The notes: a model not told the origin generated them from the sequence alone. Positions 6,873 through 16,135 are shown, counted from the stretch's first letter. The stretch is 39,880 nt of DNA from Bacteroidales bacterium (GCA_017645245.1 JAGCPG010000122.1:1-39880); one strand, 5' to 3'. Numbers and translations are program-made.

Positions 6873-8570
6873 TTATCCATTTATCACCTTATTCACAATG
6901 TCTAGAATCTCGGCTTCCTCTTTCAAGGCAGCAGCCTCGATCTCGGCAGCGTCCTTCAGGATCTGGGCCTTGAAGGCCTCGTCTTTGAGCGAAGCGGCAT
7001 TGATCTTCACGTTGAGGTGAGCGCCCATCACAGCGGAACGAGCACACAAAGCACCCACGCCGGCGTCGGTCACAGAGTTCGGATTGCCAGTCTCAGCCAT
7101 GGCACGAACCACCTCGAAAGCCTTGAATGCAGCCTTCATCGTGTGGAAAGGCACCTCGGTGGCATACTTGGTGGCGTCTTGGATGGCTTGGGTACGGGCA
7201 GCCTTCTCCTCGTCGGTCTTCTTCGGCAAACCGAAGGCAGCCATGATGGTATTGAAGGCATTGGTATCCTCGTCAACGAGTTCAAGCAGCTCGTCCTTGA
7301 TGGCCTGACCCTTGACGGCCCAGTTGGAGAACTCCTCCCAGCGCTCGTCCCAGCCTGGCTTGTGCGACGACAGGTTGGCGACCATCGTGGCCAACGAAGC
7401 ACCGAGGGCACCCATGTAGGCCGAGATGGAACCACCGCCTGGAGCGGGACTCTCGCTTGCAGTCTCTTCGGCAAAGCCCGTGCAGGTCATGTCGACCAAC
7501 TTCTTCTGGCTATGATCTTCAATAAGGTATTCAATCACCTTTTCCTTCGGGTTGAAAGGCTTCAGGTCATCCAAACCCATCGACTTGACGGCGATCTTCA
7601 TGATCTCTTCCTCGCTCACGCCCAACGAGCGCTGCTGCTTGGCCAGATAGAACTTTCCGGCATCCATCAGCACCTTCTTGGGAATCAAACCGACGATCTC
7701 GCAACCAGTGACGCGCACGCCACGGGCAGCGGCCTTGGCACAGACCTCCTCGAAGCAGACATGCACCGGCGAAACGCTGATGTTAGTGATGTTCATCGAC
7801 ACCTGGGCGATGCCGTAGTCCTCGATGAACCAGCCGATGGCCTTGGTGGCCTTCAATGTGCCGGGAATCATAATCGGTTTGCCGTTCTCGTCCTTCATCG
7901 GCTTGCCAGTCACTTTGCCACCTTCGCGCATCGGGCGGCCCTTCTCACGCACGTCGAAAGCGATGGCGTTGGCACGACGGGTTGAGGTAGTGTTGAGGTT
8001 ATAGTTGATGGCCACGAGGAAATCGCGGGCACCCACTTGGGTGGCACCCGTGTGGGCCACATGCTCATTCCATTCGTTGGGACCGAAGTCGGGCTTCCAC
8101 TGCTCCGTGCCAAGACGGGAGGCTAAGGACTCGTATTCACCCGTGCGGCAATACGCCAAGTTGCGGCGCTCCTTGATGAAAGCGGCGTCTTCGTAGCAGT
8201 AAATCGGGATGTTCAGCTCTTCGCCGAGGCGTTTGCCCAGCTTATGGGCATATTCGACCACCTCCTCCATCGTGATGTTGCTCACGGGGATGAGGGGGCA
8301 CACGTCAGTGGCACCTTGGCGCGGGTGGGCACCGTGGTGCTGGCTCATGTCGATAAGCTCGGCGGCTTTCTTCACCACACGGTAGGCGGCTTCGCACACG
8401 GGTTCAGGCTCACCCACAAAGGTAATGACGGTACGGTTGGTGGTCATGCCGGGATCCACGTCCAGTAGTTTCACGCCTTCCACTTTCTCGATTTCAGCGG
8501 TTACTTGGTCTATAATGTTTTTGTCGCGGCCTTCGCTGATATTAGGCACACATTCAATGAGTTGTTTCAT
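6873..8570 (-). CDS. ftcD: Bifunctional glutamate formimidoyltransferase / formimidoyl-THF cyclodeaminase
   Basis: A 565-residue fusion enzyme for the last steps of histidine breakdown. The first half (about 1-330; MKQLIECVPNISEGRD, HHGAHPRQGATDVCP) moves the formimino group from formimidoylglutamate to tetrahydrofolate. The second half (about 355-565; PAPGGGSISAYMGALGASLA) is the cyclodeaminase that releases ammonia and forms 5,10-methenyl-THF. Both parts look intact with a short linker (about 330-355). It is a cytoplasmic enzyme. It is the last gene of a minus-strand run that starts with hutI, 32 nt after the DUF5723 gene. hutH and hutU are not in the window. Confidence 0.96.
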   Translation of the reverse strand: MKQLIECVPNISEGRDKNIIDQVTAEIEKVEGVKLLDVDPGMTTNRTVITFVGEPEPVCEAAYRVVKKAAELIDMSQHHGAHPRQGATDVCPLIPVSNITMEEVVEYAHKLGKRLGEELNIPIYCYEDAAFIKERRNLAYCRTGEYESLASRLGTEQWKPDFGPNEWNEHVAHTGATQVGARDFLVAINYNLNTTSTRRANAIAFDVREKGRPMREGGKVTGKPMKDENGKPIMIPGTLKATKAIGWFIEDYGIAQVSMNITNISVSPVHVCFEEVCAKAAARGVRVTGCEIVGLIPKKVLMDAGKFYLAKQQRSLGVSEEEIMKIAVKSMGLDDLKPFNPKEKVIEYLIEDHSQKKLVDMTCTGFAEETASESPAPGGGSISAYMGALGASLATMVANLSSHKPGWDERWEEFSNWAVKGQAIKDELLELVDEDTNAFNTIMAAFGLPKKTDEEKAARTQAIQDATKYATEVPFHTMKAAFKAFEVVRAMAETGNPNSVTDAGVGALCARSAVMGAHLNVKINAASLKDEAFKAQILKDAAEIEAAALKEEAEILDIVNKVING

Positions 8571-8602
8571 TATTTGAGTTTTAAAAAAAATGTTTTCAGG
8601 GT

Positions 8603-10060
8603 TTATTCTAAAGTTTCAATCACTTCGGGTTCAGCCTCTGCCTCCTTATCCTTGAGGATGATCATCTCGCTACGATCCACGGTTTGACCGCTGGTAAACG
8701 AAATGCCAAACTGGGCGTTCAACTGCGTCCTGTTGGCCGGATTGAAGAAGCCGAGGAAGTTGTTGGTGGCCATATAAAGCAGGACTCCGCCAAAGTTAGC
8801 GCTCAAGCCTATGCCGATATTGTCGAAACTGCCCGGCATCATCGTATAGGTAGCCACCACATCATATCTGTCATTGAAGGCACCGTTATATGCCAAGGTG
8901 AAAGCGGGCTTCATGCCCAGACCCAGGTTGTAGCCCATTAACTGAGCCGTAAAGCGGTGCTCAGGGGTGAGATCATAATAACCTCTCACCATCATGTTGG
9001 TATTCAAGCCCGTGGTATACTTTGACAGGTTTTTCGCCGAAATCTGATAGTAGTTTTTCAGGGAATCCAACAACGACTGCGTGTAACCTTCCGTGTTCAT
9101 CATGCCATTGACATGGTCGGAATTCAGGCCGGAGAAGGTGAAGGAACCGTCGTTGTAGAACGAACCGCCATCTTTCAACTCCGCCTTGAGCTCTGCAGCA
9201 TAATTGTTCCACACGATAAAGCCCAAGTCGTTGATTGCAGCCGCAACACCCCATTGGTCATTGATACGGTATTCAGCGCCCAAATCGATGCCAGTGCCAT
9301 AGTTTTTAAACAGGGTGGCCGGATCAAAGCGGACTGAACCGGGCATGGCAAGCGTGTCACCTGAAACCAGATTGATGGGAATCGTGGACTTAAAGGACAA
9401 ATTCTCTGGCGTGATCGTCAAAGCATAGGTATTTGGATCGGTAACGACCTTTATGTTCATGTTTTCGGACCTGAGGTCGATGAAGCCCATCAAGAACTTG
9501 AAGCGCACGCCGACGTTCAATTGTTCCATCAGGCTCATCTGATAGCCGAAGTCGAACTCTTGGAAAGCTCTTGCAGCAAGCCGAATGTTGATATTGGCAG
9601 CATTGTCCTCACCCAGGAACGAGCCATTGCCTTGGGCAAGCAGCTGAATCAAGTCTTTCGAATAGGACATCGACTCGTACTCACGGAAACGGTGAGCGTA
9701 AGTGAGATAGCCGTGTTTGGTACGAAGGCCGCAATTGAAGACATCCACATTGACATAGGTGTTCAAATAGTTCATCTTTCTAAGGCTTTCAACACCTTTG
9801 TTCAAGTCAAGAATCTTGGGATAGCCTTGGTCGTCGAACTGGAAGAACTGGTCGTACTTCAAGCTCGTATTGATGAGGCCGAAGTTGATACCGCCCAAAG
9901 CCAGGTCGAAATAGCCATTATCAACGGTATAGGTGGCTGGATTGGCGAACACCGCTCTCGGGTTGTTGCGCATGAAATCGACTGGCGAAAGCTGGGCCAT
10001 CGCAGAGGTGGTCATCACTGACGCGAAAATCAAAGCAATATAAAATCTGATCTGTTTCAT
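8603..10060 (-). CDS. DUF5723 family outer-membrane barrel protein
   Basis: A 485-residue exported protein with a signal peptide ending SAMAQ (about residue 22). The mature part begins with the PRAVFANPA motif and is rich in alternating aromatic and glycine strands (YFDLALGGINFGL, FDFGYQMSLMEQLNVGVRF, IGLSANFGGVLLYMATNNFLG), as in outer-membrane beta-barrels of the DUF5723 / PorV-FadL-like type. No enzymatic motif was seen. The C-terminus has a charged tail (KDKEAEAEPEVIETLE) not expected for a barrel end. It follows the lipoprotein gene by 16 nt, and the two probably act together at the outer membrane. A function in histidine catabolism is not suggested by the sequence, only by gene order. 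Confidence 0.75.
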   Translation of the reverse strand: MKQIRFYIALIFASVMTTSAMAQLSPVDFMRNNPRAVFANPATYTVDNGYFDLALGGINFGLINTSLKYDQFFQFDDQGYPKILDLNKGVESLRKMNYLNTYVNVDVFNCGLRTKHGYLTYAHRFREYESMSYSKDLIQLLAQGNGSFLGEDNAANINIRLAARAFQEFDFGYQMSLMEQLNVGVRFKFLMGFIDLRSENMNIKVVTDPNTYALTITPENLSFKSTIPINLVSGDTLAMPGSVRFDPATLFKNYGTGIDLGAEYRINDQWGVAAAINDLGFIVWNNYAAELKAELKDGGSFYNDGSFTFSGLNSDHVNGMMNTEGYTQSLLDSLKNYYQISAKNLSKYTTGLNTNMMVRGYYDLTPEHRFTAQLMGYNLGLGMKPAFTLAYNGAFNDRYDVVATYTMMPGSFDNIGIGLSANFGGVLLYMATNNFLGFFNPANRTQLNAQFGISFTSGQTVDRSEMIILKDKEAEAEPEVIETLE

Positions 10061-10076
10061 CGTTTAGCCCTCCATC

Positions 10077-11621
10077 TTAATTGTTACCATTATCATCCGT
10101 TCCATAAACCACATCGGCCTTGATCGTCACTCCCAAGGTGCGGCCTTCATTTAGCTTCAGGTCCACATTGTTGGCTTCCGTATCGATCGCGAAACGCATG
10201 GCCAGCTTGTTGGAAGCGAGGAGATGCGCCAGACGATCCTTCGTGACCGAAATTTGGGTCAGGGATTGTACGTGACTTCCGTCAAAAGAGCCTCCGATAT
10301 GCAAAGGCTGCAGCATGAGCGAATCCGTCTTCACACCGGTGATCGAGTCCAGCGTAAACAGCTGGGCATTGAGGTTGAATGGGATCTGGGAATCGAAATT
10401 AAGGTGCAACAAGACCTCCTTTAGGATTTCAGGCGACTCAAAACTACCCAGATGCATGTCGATGGTATCCAAGTAATAGACGCCTGTACTGCTGAACCGC
10501 ATGGGAACGGAAGCATTGAACTTCAAGCTGAGGTTGGATGTGTCGTAGATATGAACCAGATCGCTCTTGTCGGTCGGATTGATATCAAACGACAACTCGG
10601 TTCCGAAAGCTTCAAATTTGGAATTCACCGTAACGTCGATCGTCTCGTCGGGAGCGATATTAATAAATGTAGGAGATTCGACAATTTCCATGTCGTACGG
10701 ATAATACTTGAACACGTGAGCCGGAGTTGCGCCGCCACCATAGAACTCAGCGCGAGTGAACCTCAAACGAGCGTCAAGGTTGCCGAAAGTGTTCTTCTCG
10801 AAGACGCGAATCTTGGCACCGACAAGTGACATCTGACCTGAGATGTTGCTGGGCAAGGTGAAAGCCGAGTCGTAGGTATACGGATAGGAATACGAATCGA
10901 TATATCCAGTCAGTTCCTTAAGTTTGAGGTTATCGAGTTTAATGGTGGTAGTGATCTCATATTCCTGCGGATCGATGCTACCTCCCATCTGATAGGTGAT
11001 GGCATAACGCACCAGGAAAGTGGAGTCGATCTCACCGGTGTTGGGATTGCGCATGCTGAAGGTAAAACCTGTCATGTCAATTTCGTCATCGGTGGTTGAC
11101 AAGGTATCCCCATTGGCCATATAGATATTGGGGGACGTCAACAAAATCTGACTGACACCCGACAGGTTGTGTTCCAACCTACGAATCAGTTTGCCCGTCT
11201 TGATAACAGCTGTCTCAATGGTAGCGCTGTCAGCCACCATGGTGACCAACTGCGTGCAATAAATGGTCGTGTCAATCGGTTCCATTGGAATGCCGGGGAA
11301 AGGATTGTCAAAACTGGTGGATGCAGTGGCATTGACTGTGCCCACCGTCAACAAGCTGGATCCAATGAGCATATTGTTCAAAGGGAAGCCGTAAACAATC
11401 TGGAGTTCGCCATCGTCGTCGGTTGACAGCAAATCATTGTTGGCAATCAACTGGTTCAGGATAGTGTCAAGCGTGACCTCCATGGTACCGATTGGCAGTT
11501 TCCATTGCCCTGATCCTTGAGCTGAATCGAAATGCTCAAAATCAAAACGGTTTTTGTTACACGAGAACATGAGCATGGCTGCCACGACCAATGCTGTTCC
11601 CAGAAGTACTAGTTTCTTCAT
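10077..11621 (-). CDS. Large lipoprotein, function unknown
   Basis: A 514-residue lipoprotein (MKKLVLLGTALVVAAMLMFSC, lipobox Cys21 with this start). The mature chain is rich in beta-strand-like stretches, Asp, Ser and Thr, with recurring segments such as ITTTIKLDNLKL and VTVNSKFEAFG that suggest repeated immunoglobulin-like or LEA-like sandwich domains. I do not recognise a family. The frame is open to an ATG at 11651 that overlaps the hutI stop as ATGA; that start would add ten residues before the signal peptide. I prefer 11621 because it gives a normal n-region, although translational coupling from 11651 is possible. The next gene encodes a DUF5723 barrel, which suggests an outer-membrane lipoprotein/barrel pair. 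Confidence 0.7.
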   Translation of the reverse strand: MKKLVLLGTALVVAAMLMFSCNKNRFDFEHFDSAQGSGQWKLPIGTMEVTLDTILNQLIANNDLLSTDDDGELQIVYGFPLNNMLIGSSLLTVGTVNATASTSFDNPFPGIPMEPIDTTIYCTQLVTMVADSATIETAVIKTGKLIRRLEHNLSGVSQILLTSPNIYMANGDTLSTTDDEIDMTGFTFSMRNPNTGEIDSTFLVRYAITYQMGGSIDPQEYEITTTIKLDNLKLKELTGYIDSYSYPYTYDSAFTLPSNISGQMSLVGAKIRVFEKNTFGNLDARLRFTRAEFYGGGATPAHVFKYYPYDMEIVESPTFINIAPDETIDVTVNSKFEAFGTELSFDINPTDKSDLVHIYDTSNLSLKFNASVPMRFSSTGVYYLDTIDMHLGSFESPEILKEVLLHLNFDSQIPFNLNAQLFTLDSITGVKTDSLMLQPLHIGGSFDGSHVQSLTQISVTKDRLAHLLASNKLAMRFAIDTEANNVDLKLNEGRTLGVTIKADVVYGTDDNGNN

Positions 11622-11647
11622 ATATGGGTTATTTAATTGATTGATTT

Positions 11648-12889
11648 TCATACAAATTTTCCATTCAGAATCATCTTGGCGACCTTGTTGGTGCCGTAAT
11701 AATAAGGAATGAACTCCAGTTGGGTCATCGGCTCGGTGACAATGAGGTTGGCGATCTTGCCACGGGTGATGCTGCCCAGCTCGTCGCTGACGCCCATGGC
11801 ATAAGCTGTATTAAGCGTGGTGGCGTTCAGAGCCTCCTCTGGGGTCAGGCGGTAACGGATGCAGGCCATGGAGAAGATGAGCTGCATGTTGCCCGATGGC
11901 GAAGTGCCCGGGTTGAAGTCGGAGGCCATGGCCACAGGCAGACCGTTTTGGATCATCTCACGGGCTGGCGACAGCGGCAGATTCAGGAAGAAAGCGCATC
12001 CCGGCAGGATGGTCGGCATGGTCTCGGTACCTTTCAAGCACTCGATCTCTTCCTTTCCGATCTGCTCCAAGTGATCCACGGAGATGGCACCATACTTCAC
12101 ACCCACTTGTACGCCACCCGAGATAGCCATCTCGTTGGCATGGATCTTCGGCCTCATGCCGTATTTGATGCCCGCCATCAAGATGCGTTCGGTGTCCTCG
12201 CAGGTGAAGAAGCCTTTGTCGCAGAACACGTCGATGAAGTCAGCCAAATCTTCAGCAGCCACCAGCGGAATCATCTCGTTGATCACCAGATCCACGTAGT
12301 CTTCCTGATGTCCGCGATATTCCATCGGGATGCCATGGGCACCCAAAAAGTTCGATTTGATGGTCAAGGGTGAAGTCTCCTTGAGGCGACGGATCACACG
12401 CAGCAGCTTCAGCTCGCTCTCGGTGGTCAAGCCGTAGCCGCTCTTGATCTCGATGGCGCCTGTTCCCATGCGCATCACCTCGTCGAGACGCTTGCAAGCC
12501 ATGTCGTAAAGCTCGTTTTCAGAAGCCTTGGCAGTGGCTTTCGCCGAATTCAAGATACCTCCGCCACGCTTGGCGATCTCCTCGTAGCTCAAACCGCGAA
12601 TCTTGTCGACAAACTCCATCTCACGTGAGTTGGCATACACCAGATGTGTGTGCGAGTCACAAAACGCAGGCATCACCACGCTGCCGCTAAGGTCGTAGAC
12701 ACGATGGTTCTCCTCAAGGTGTTTCTTGCACTCGGGCGAGCCCATCTTGCCGTAGTCAACGATCTTTTTTCCCTTGGTCAGCAGGAAGGCGTTCTTGATC
12801 CTACCTGTCTTCGACATCTCGGCGCCGCGTTTCATCAGGAGGCCTTTCTCCTCGACGCCGACCAGTTCTTTAATATTTACAAGTAACAT
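11648..12889 (-). CDS. hutI: Imidazolonepropionase
   Basis: A 413-residue metal-dependent amidohydrolase that opens 4-imidazolone-5-propionate to formimidoylglutamate, the substrate of FtcD at the end of the same gene run. Motifs: DSHTH (H80, H82) for metal binding, the substrate-binding segment ANSRE, GAIEIKSGYGL, KIHANE, SVDHLE and SDFNPGTSPSGNM with the metal-ligand Asp. The length matches the family. I chose the ATG at 12889 (MLLVNIKEL); four codons further upstream there is another ATG that would lie in the promoter region. It is the first gene of the minus-strand run to ftcD and divergent from the thioredoxin gene. Confidence 0.94.
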   Translation of the reverse strand: MLLVNIKELVGVEEKGLLMKRGAEMSKTGRIKNAFLLTKGKKIVDYGKMGSPECKKHLEENHRVYDLSGSVVMPAFCDSHTHLVYANSREMEFVDKIRGLSYEEIAKRGGGILNSAKATAKASENELYDMACKRLDEVMRMGTGAIEIKSGYGLTTESELKLLRVIRRLKETSPLTIKSNFLGAHGIPMEYRGHQEDYVDLVINEMIPLVAAEDLADFIDVFCDKGFFTCEDTERILMAGIKYGMRPKIHANEMAISGGVQVGVKYGAISVDHLEQIGKEEIECLKGTETMPTILPGCAFFLNLPLSPAREMIQNGLPVAMASDFNPGTSPSGNMQLIFSMACIRYRLTPEEALNATTLNTAYAMGVSDELGSITRGKIANLIVTEPMTQLEFIPYYYGTNKVAKMILNGKFV

Positions 12890-12905
12890 ATAATGGCCCA
12901 AAAAT

Positions 12906-12938
12906 TGTACAAAAATAAAAAAAGTTTTTTATCTTTGC
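12906..12938 (+). promoter_or_regulatory. Promoter of the thioredoxin-wbqC unit
   Basis: TATCTTTG at 12931-12938 fits TAnnTTTG, with TTG at 12906-12908 (22-nt spacing, slightly long). The start codon is 19 nt downstream. A minus-strand TATTTTTG at 12911-12918 may serve hutI, so divergent promoters would overlap here. Confidence 0.55.
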
Positions 12939-12957
12939 ACGAAAATTTAAGAAAACT

Positions 12958-13395
12958 ATGAAGAAAAGCATCTTTTTTGCCATTTTTATCCTTTTCGCGG
13001 GTGTCAACCTCCTTGCCCAGGATAAAACCACCGAACCGAAAGTCCAACACTTGACCTATAAGGAATTCATCGATAAGATCTGGGATTTGGAGAAAAGCCC
13101 CAAGGAGTTCATCTTCAAAGGCGAGACGCCGGCCATCGTCGATTTCTATGCCGACTGGTGCGGACCGTGCCGCAAGGTGGGCCCTATCATGGAGAAACTG
13201 GCAAAAGACTATGACGGCCGCCTCTCCGTATACAAAATCAACGTCGACAAAGAGAAAGAGCTCTCCGCCATCTTCCAAGTGCGCAGCATCCCTACGGTGA
13301 TCTTCATCCCCATGCAGGGACAGCCCATGATGCAGGTAGGCGCCATGTCCGAATCAGAATACCGGAAAGTCGTTGACGAAAGGCTGCTGAAATGA
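12958..13395 (+). CDS. Exported thioredoxin-fold protein
   Basis: A 145-residue protein with a cleavable signal peptide (MKKSIFFAIFILFAGVNLLA, then QDK) and a thioredoxin domain carrying the redox-active WCGPC (C68, C71) and the cis-proline segment SIPTV. The wild-type thioredoxin active site suggests a reductase or disulfide exchange role in the periplasm, probably needing electrons from a DsbD-like membrane protein that is not in this window. It is too short for the TlpA or ResA architecture. Its stop overlaps the start of the WbqC gene as ATGA. Confidence 0.9.
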   Translation: MKKSIFFAIFILFAGVNLLAQDKTTEPKVQHLTYKEFIDKIWDLEKSPKEFIFKGETPAIVDFYADWCGPCRKVGPIMEKLAKDYDGRLSVYKINVDKEKELSAIFQVRSIPTVIFIPMQGQPMMQVGAMSESEYRKVVDERLLK

Positions 13396-13997
13396 CGCTT
13401 TTCAGCACGGCTTACTTCCCGTGCATCAGTTACATGGAGCGATTCCTGGCTGATGACGATCCTCTTATTGAAATCCACGAGACCTACCACAAGCAGACCT
13501 ACCGCAACCGCTGCCGCGTGATGACCGCCAACGGCGTGGAAAGCCTGAGCGTGCCCGTCGTCAAGGTCAACGGCAACCACACCATGACCAAGGACGTGAT
13601 CACCAGCGATAAGGAGCATTGGCAGCAGATCCATCGCCGCTGCCTGGAATCGGCCTACAAGGCTTCGCCTTATTTCGACCATTATTATGACTATTTGAAG
13701 CCCATTTTTGAGACCCGTTTCGAACGGCTCATCGACTTGAACGACACGGCTTTGAAGGCCATTTTGAAGATCCTGAAGGTTCAAAAGGAGATTGTTCACA
13801 CAACGGATTACATCAAGGAGGTCGACAAGGATCTCCGTGAGGCTTTCAGCCCGAAAACAGTTCCCAATCCCGACACTTTTCCCCAGTATTATCAAGTCTT
13901 CGGCACGAAGTTCCCTTTCGCACCGGATCTTAGCATTTTGGATCTCATCTTTAACGAAGGTCCAGAAGCTTTCTCACTTCTCACCTCTAACCTCTAA
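13392..13997 (+). CDS. WbqC-like family protein
   Basis: A 201-residue cytoplasmic protein of the WbqC family. Family features seen: an N-terminal TAYFPCISYMERFL (usual form: YLPSIEYFA), EIHETYHKQTYRNRCRV, ANGVESLSVPV and a C-terminal DLSILDLIFNEGPEA. Some members lie in O-antigen or surface glycan clusters and are thought to be pseudaminic/viosamine-type sugar enzymes, but the biochemical role of the family is poorly known. The last eight residues (FSLLTSNL) and the stop codon are encoded by heptamer array R3, so the natural C-terminus seems to have been replaced or extended by repeat DNA. Translation is coupled to the upstream thioredoxin gene. Confidence 0.85.
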   Translation: MTLFSTAYFPCISYMERFLADDDPLIEIHETYHKQTYRNRCRVMTANGVESLSVPVVKVNGNHTMTKDVITSDKEHWQQIHRRCLESAYKASPYFDHYYDYLKPIFETRFERLIDLNDTALKAILKILKVQKEIVHTTDYIKEVDKDLREAFSPKTVPNPDTFPQYYQVFGTKFPFAPDLSILDLIFNEGPEAFSLLTSNL

Positions 13998-14007
13998 CCT
14001 CTCACCT
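13973..14007 (+). repeat. Heptamer array R3 (five units, CTMACYT) across the wbqC stop
   Basis: Five 7-bp units (CTCACTT, CTCACCT, CTAACCT twice, CTCACCT). The array encodes the last residues and stop of the WbqC gene and reaches into the stop codon of the convergent pgpH-like gene. The unit is the same as in R4 inside the adhesin gene. Confidence 0.9.
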
Positions 14008-16069
14008 ATTTATCCGGATATGCGATCCTCACGTGATAAATACTCATCAATTTCTTCTTCAGCACCTTCTTGATCGTGGTGAAATCCCTCATGGTGAGAT
14101 CCACGTTGAGGAACTGTCCGTCGTCCATCTGCTTTTGGATGATGTTGTCGACGAGTTTGCTGATGTTGGCTTCGTCAGGCTCTTTCAGGCTCCTTGAAGC
14201 CGCCTCCACCGAGTCGCAGATCATCAGCACCGCCGTCTCCTTCGAGAAGGGCACCGGTCCGTGGTAGGTGAAATCGGCCGGATCGACCTCCTCGTTGGGA
14301 TGCTCGCGTTTCTCCATGATGTAGAAATACTCCGTTCGGCGGGTGCCGTGGTGGGTGCGAATAAACTCAATGATCTGCTCGGGAAGCCGCTCCTTCTGCG
14401 CCATCTTGATACCGTCAAGCACGTGAGAGATGATGATCTGGGCGCTCTCCACGTTGGAGATGTCGTTATGGGAGTTATATCCACCGTGCTGGTTCTCAGT
14501 AAAATACATCGGATTCTTCATCTTACCGATGTCGTGATACAAGGCACCCGTGCGGGCCAGCAGGGCATCGCCGCCGATGGCAAAAAGCACCTCGTCGCAA
14601 AGGTTGGCCACTTGGATGGAATGCTGGAACGTGCCAGGAGCCATTGCGGCGAGCTCCCTGAGCAACGGCGTGTTGGTGTTGTTCAATTCCATCAAAGTCA
14701 AGGAAGTGGTCAGGCCAAACAGCTTCTCGAACAGGAAGATTAATGGCAGCGAAAGCATGGTGAACAGGGCATTGAGCGCCAAGATGCCCACCACTTCCCA
14801 GTCGATGTTGGTCGACGAGAGGAAGGTGAAGGCGAGATACACGACGAAATAGGCCACAAACAGCAACAACGAGCTGATGAAATAATGCCTCCTCGACTTG
14901 TGGTGCGACAGGATGAAGATCACGATCATGCTGGCCACCAGCTGCATGAAGATGTATTGGAACGGGTTGGGCACCGCCATCGAGATCAGCAGCACCGTGA
15001 TCACCTGGATGGTGAACGTCAGGCCGGGACTGAAGAAAGTCACCATGATCATGGTAAGCATCACCACCGGCATCATCAGGATGAACGAGGGATGCAGCTT
15101 CATGATCCAATACGAGGGGATGATCATGACCACCATCAGCAGCAGCAACAGGTTGATCTTGCTCAACTCGCTGAACACATCCTTGTTGTGCAGGGCTTTC
15201 AAGTAGAGCGCCACCATGATGAAAAGCAGGGCCACCAAAAACAGCTGGCTGAGCTCCACCTGCTTGGAGTCGTTTCGGGCATAGGAGCCTGTGGTGTATT
15301 CACGTTGCAGCGAGTTCAAAACGGCATAGTCGTTGTCATCCACAATCTCACCCTCGGCGATGATCAGCTCGTCCTTTTGGACCATGCCGTAGGTCAACGA
15401 GATCTTCGACCGGGCCTTGTCCTGCTCCTGTTTGGTCATCGAGGCGTCGTAGGTCACATTGGGATGCAAGGCGTTCAGCACCAAGGTCGATAGCAATTGC
15501 TCGTCAATGCCGGGATGGCTTTGTTTCGTCCACATCTCTACGGTGTCGCGGGCGGCGTTCATGGAACAGAGCGTCCCAAAGGAGACCGTAGTGGCCGTCT
15601 TGTCCTTCACCAGACTCACCGGCGTTTCATTGGTAAACCCTGAAAGGGCCTTGTCGTACGCCACCACTCCCCTATTCTGAATCCGATCAAAAAGCTCCAG
15701 GAGCGTTTCCTTGTTTTGTTCCATCTGCATGCCTGATCGACCGTGCCATTGCGACTCAAAATCCTCTTCGAGTTTCGACTTGGCCTGACGGGTGGCCTCG
15801 CTGTCATATTTGAAAATCGGTTTCACCGACTTCAGGACCTCATCGCTCTCCACCTTCAGCATCTCGGCATCCTTATAGATGGGGAAATCGAACGGCGCAT
15901 ACAGCGACTCGTGCTGCCATGGCTTGTAAAGCTGGAACTCGTAGCGGAACTTACCCACCCTTGGCAACTGCCAGTAAACCAGCACCATAGCCAGAATAAA
16001 CATCAGATTTTTGGCAAATTCATAATAACGGTGGCGGAAAATATTGAAAAAGTCCTCGATTTTACTCAT
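14006..16069 (-). CDS. pgpH: 7TM-HD phosphodiesterase, PgpH-like (c-di-AMP hydrolase)
   Basis: A 687-residue membrane protein. Order: an N-terminal membrane segment (FILAMVLVYWQLP, about 22-38), an extracytoplasmic 7TMR-HDED-like domain (about 45-290), a bundle of hydrophobic segments (about 300-470) and a cytoplasmic HD domain with H483 (TFQHS), H512-D513 (YHDIGK) and the later HISD-type segments EFIRTHHG. This is the architecture of PgpH, which hydrolyses cyclic di-AMP. The start at 16069 (MSKIEDFFNIF) is chosen because 327 further open nucleotides upstream overlap the divergent NlpC/P60 gene and contain the promoters. Control of c-di-AMP affects turgor and the cell wall, which fits a neighbouring cell-wall peptidase, though the link is only positional. 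Confidence 0.92.
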   Translation of the reverse strand: MSKIEDFFNIFRHRYYEFAKNLMFILAMVLVYWQLPRVGKFRYEFQLYKPWQHESLYAPFDFPIYKDAEMLKVESDEVLKSVKPIFKYDSEATRQAKSKLEEDFESQWHGRSGMQMEQNKETLLELFDRIQNRGVVAYDKALSGFTNETPVSLVKDKTATTVSFGTLCSMNAARDTVEMWTKQSHPGIDEQLLSTLVLNALHPNVTYDASMTKQEQDKARSKISLTYGMVQKDELIIAEGEIVDDNDYAVLNSLQREYTTGSYARNDSKQVELSQLFLVALLFIMVALYLKALHNKDVFSELSKINLLLLLMVVMIIPSYWIMKLHPSFILMMPVVMLTMIMVTFFSPGLTFTIQVITVLLISMAVPNPFQYIFMQLVASMIVIFILSHHKSRRHYFISSLLLFVAYFVVYLAFTFLSSTNIDWEVVGILALNALFTMLSLPLIFLFEKLFGLTTSLTLMELNNTNTPLLRELAAMAPGTFQHSIQVANLCDEVLFAIGGDALLARTGALYHDIGKMKNPMYFTENQHGGYNSHNDISNVESAQIIISHVLDGIKMAQKERLPEQIIEFIRTHHGTRRTEYFYIMEKREHPNEEVDPADFTYHGPVPFSKETAVLMICDSVEAASRSLKEPDEANISKLVDNIIQKQMDDGQFLNVDLTMRDFTTIKKVLKKKLMSIYHVRIAYPDK

Positions 16070-16088
16070 ACTAAAAAAAGTTAATGCG

Positions 16089-16096
16089 CAAAGATA
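16089..16096 (-). promoter_or_regulatory. Promoter -7 element of the pgpH-like gene
   Basis: TATCTTTG on the minus strand, 20 nt before the start codon at 16069. It lies back to back with the plus-strand element at 16106, so RNA polymerase binding at the two promoters probably competes. Confidence 0.6.
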
Positions 16097-16105
16097 AGAA
16101 TTTTT

Positions 16106-16113
16106 TACTTTTG
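16106..16113 (+). promoter_or_regulatory. Promoter -7 element of the NlpC/P60 gene
   Basis: TACTTTTG fits TAnnTTTG and lies 22 nt before the ATG at 16136. No convincing -33 TTTG was found. Confidence 0.55.
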
Positions 16114-16135
16114 CTACATCAAAAAAACAAAAGCC

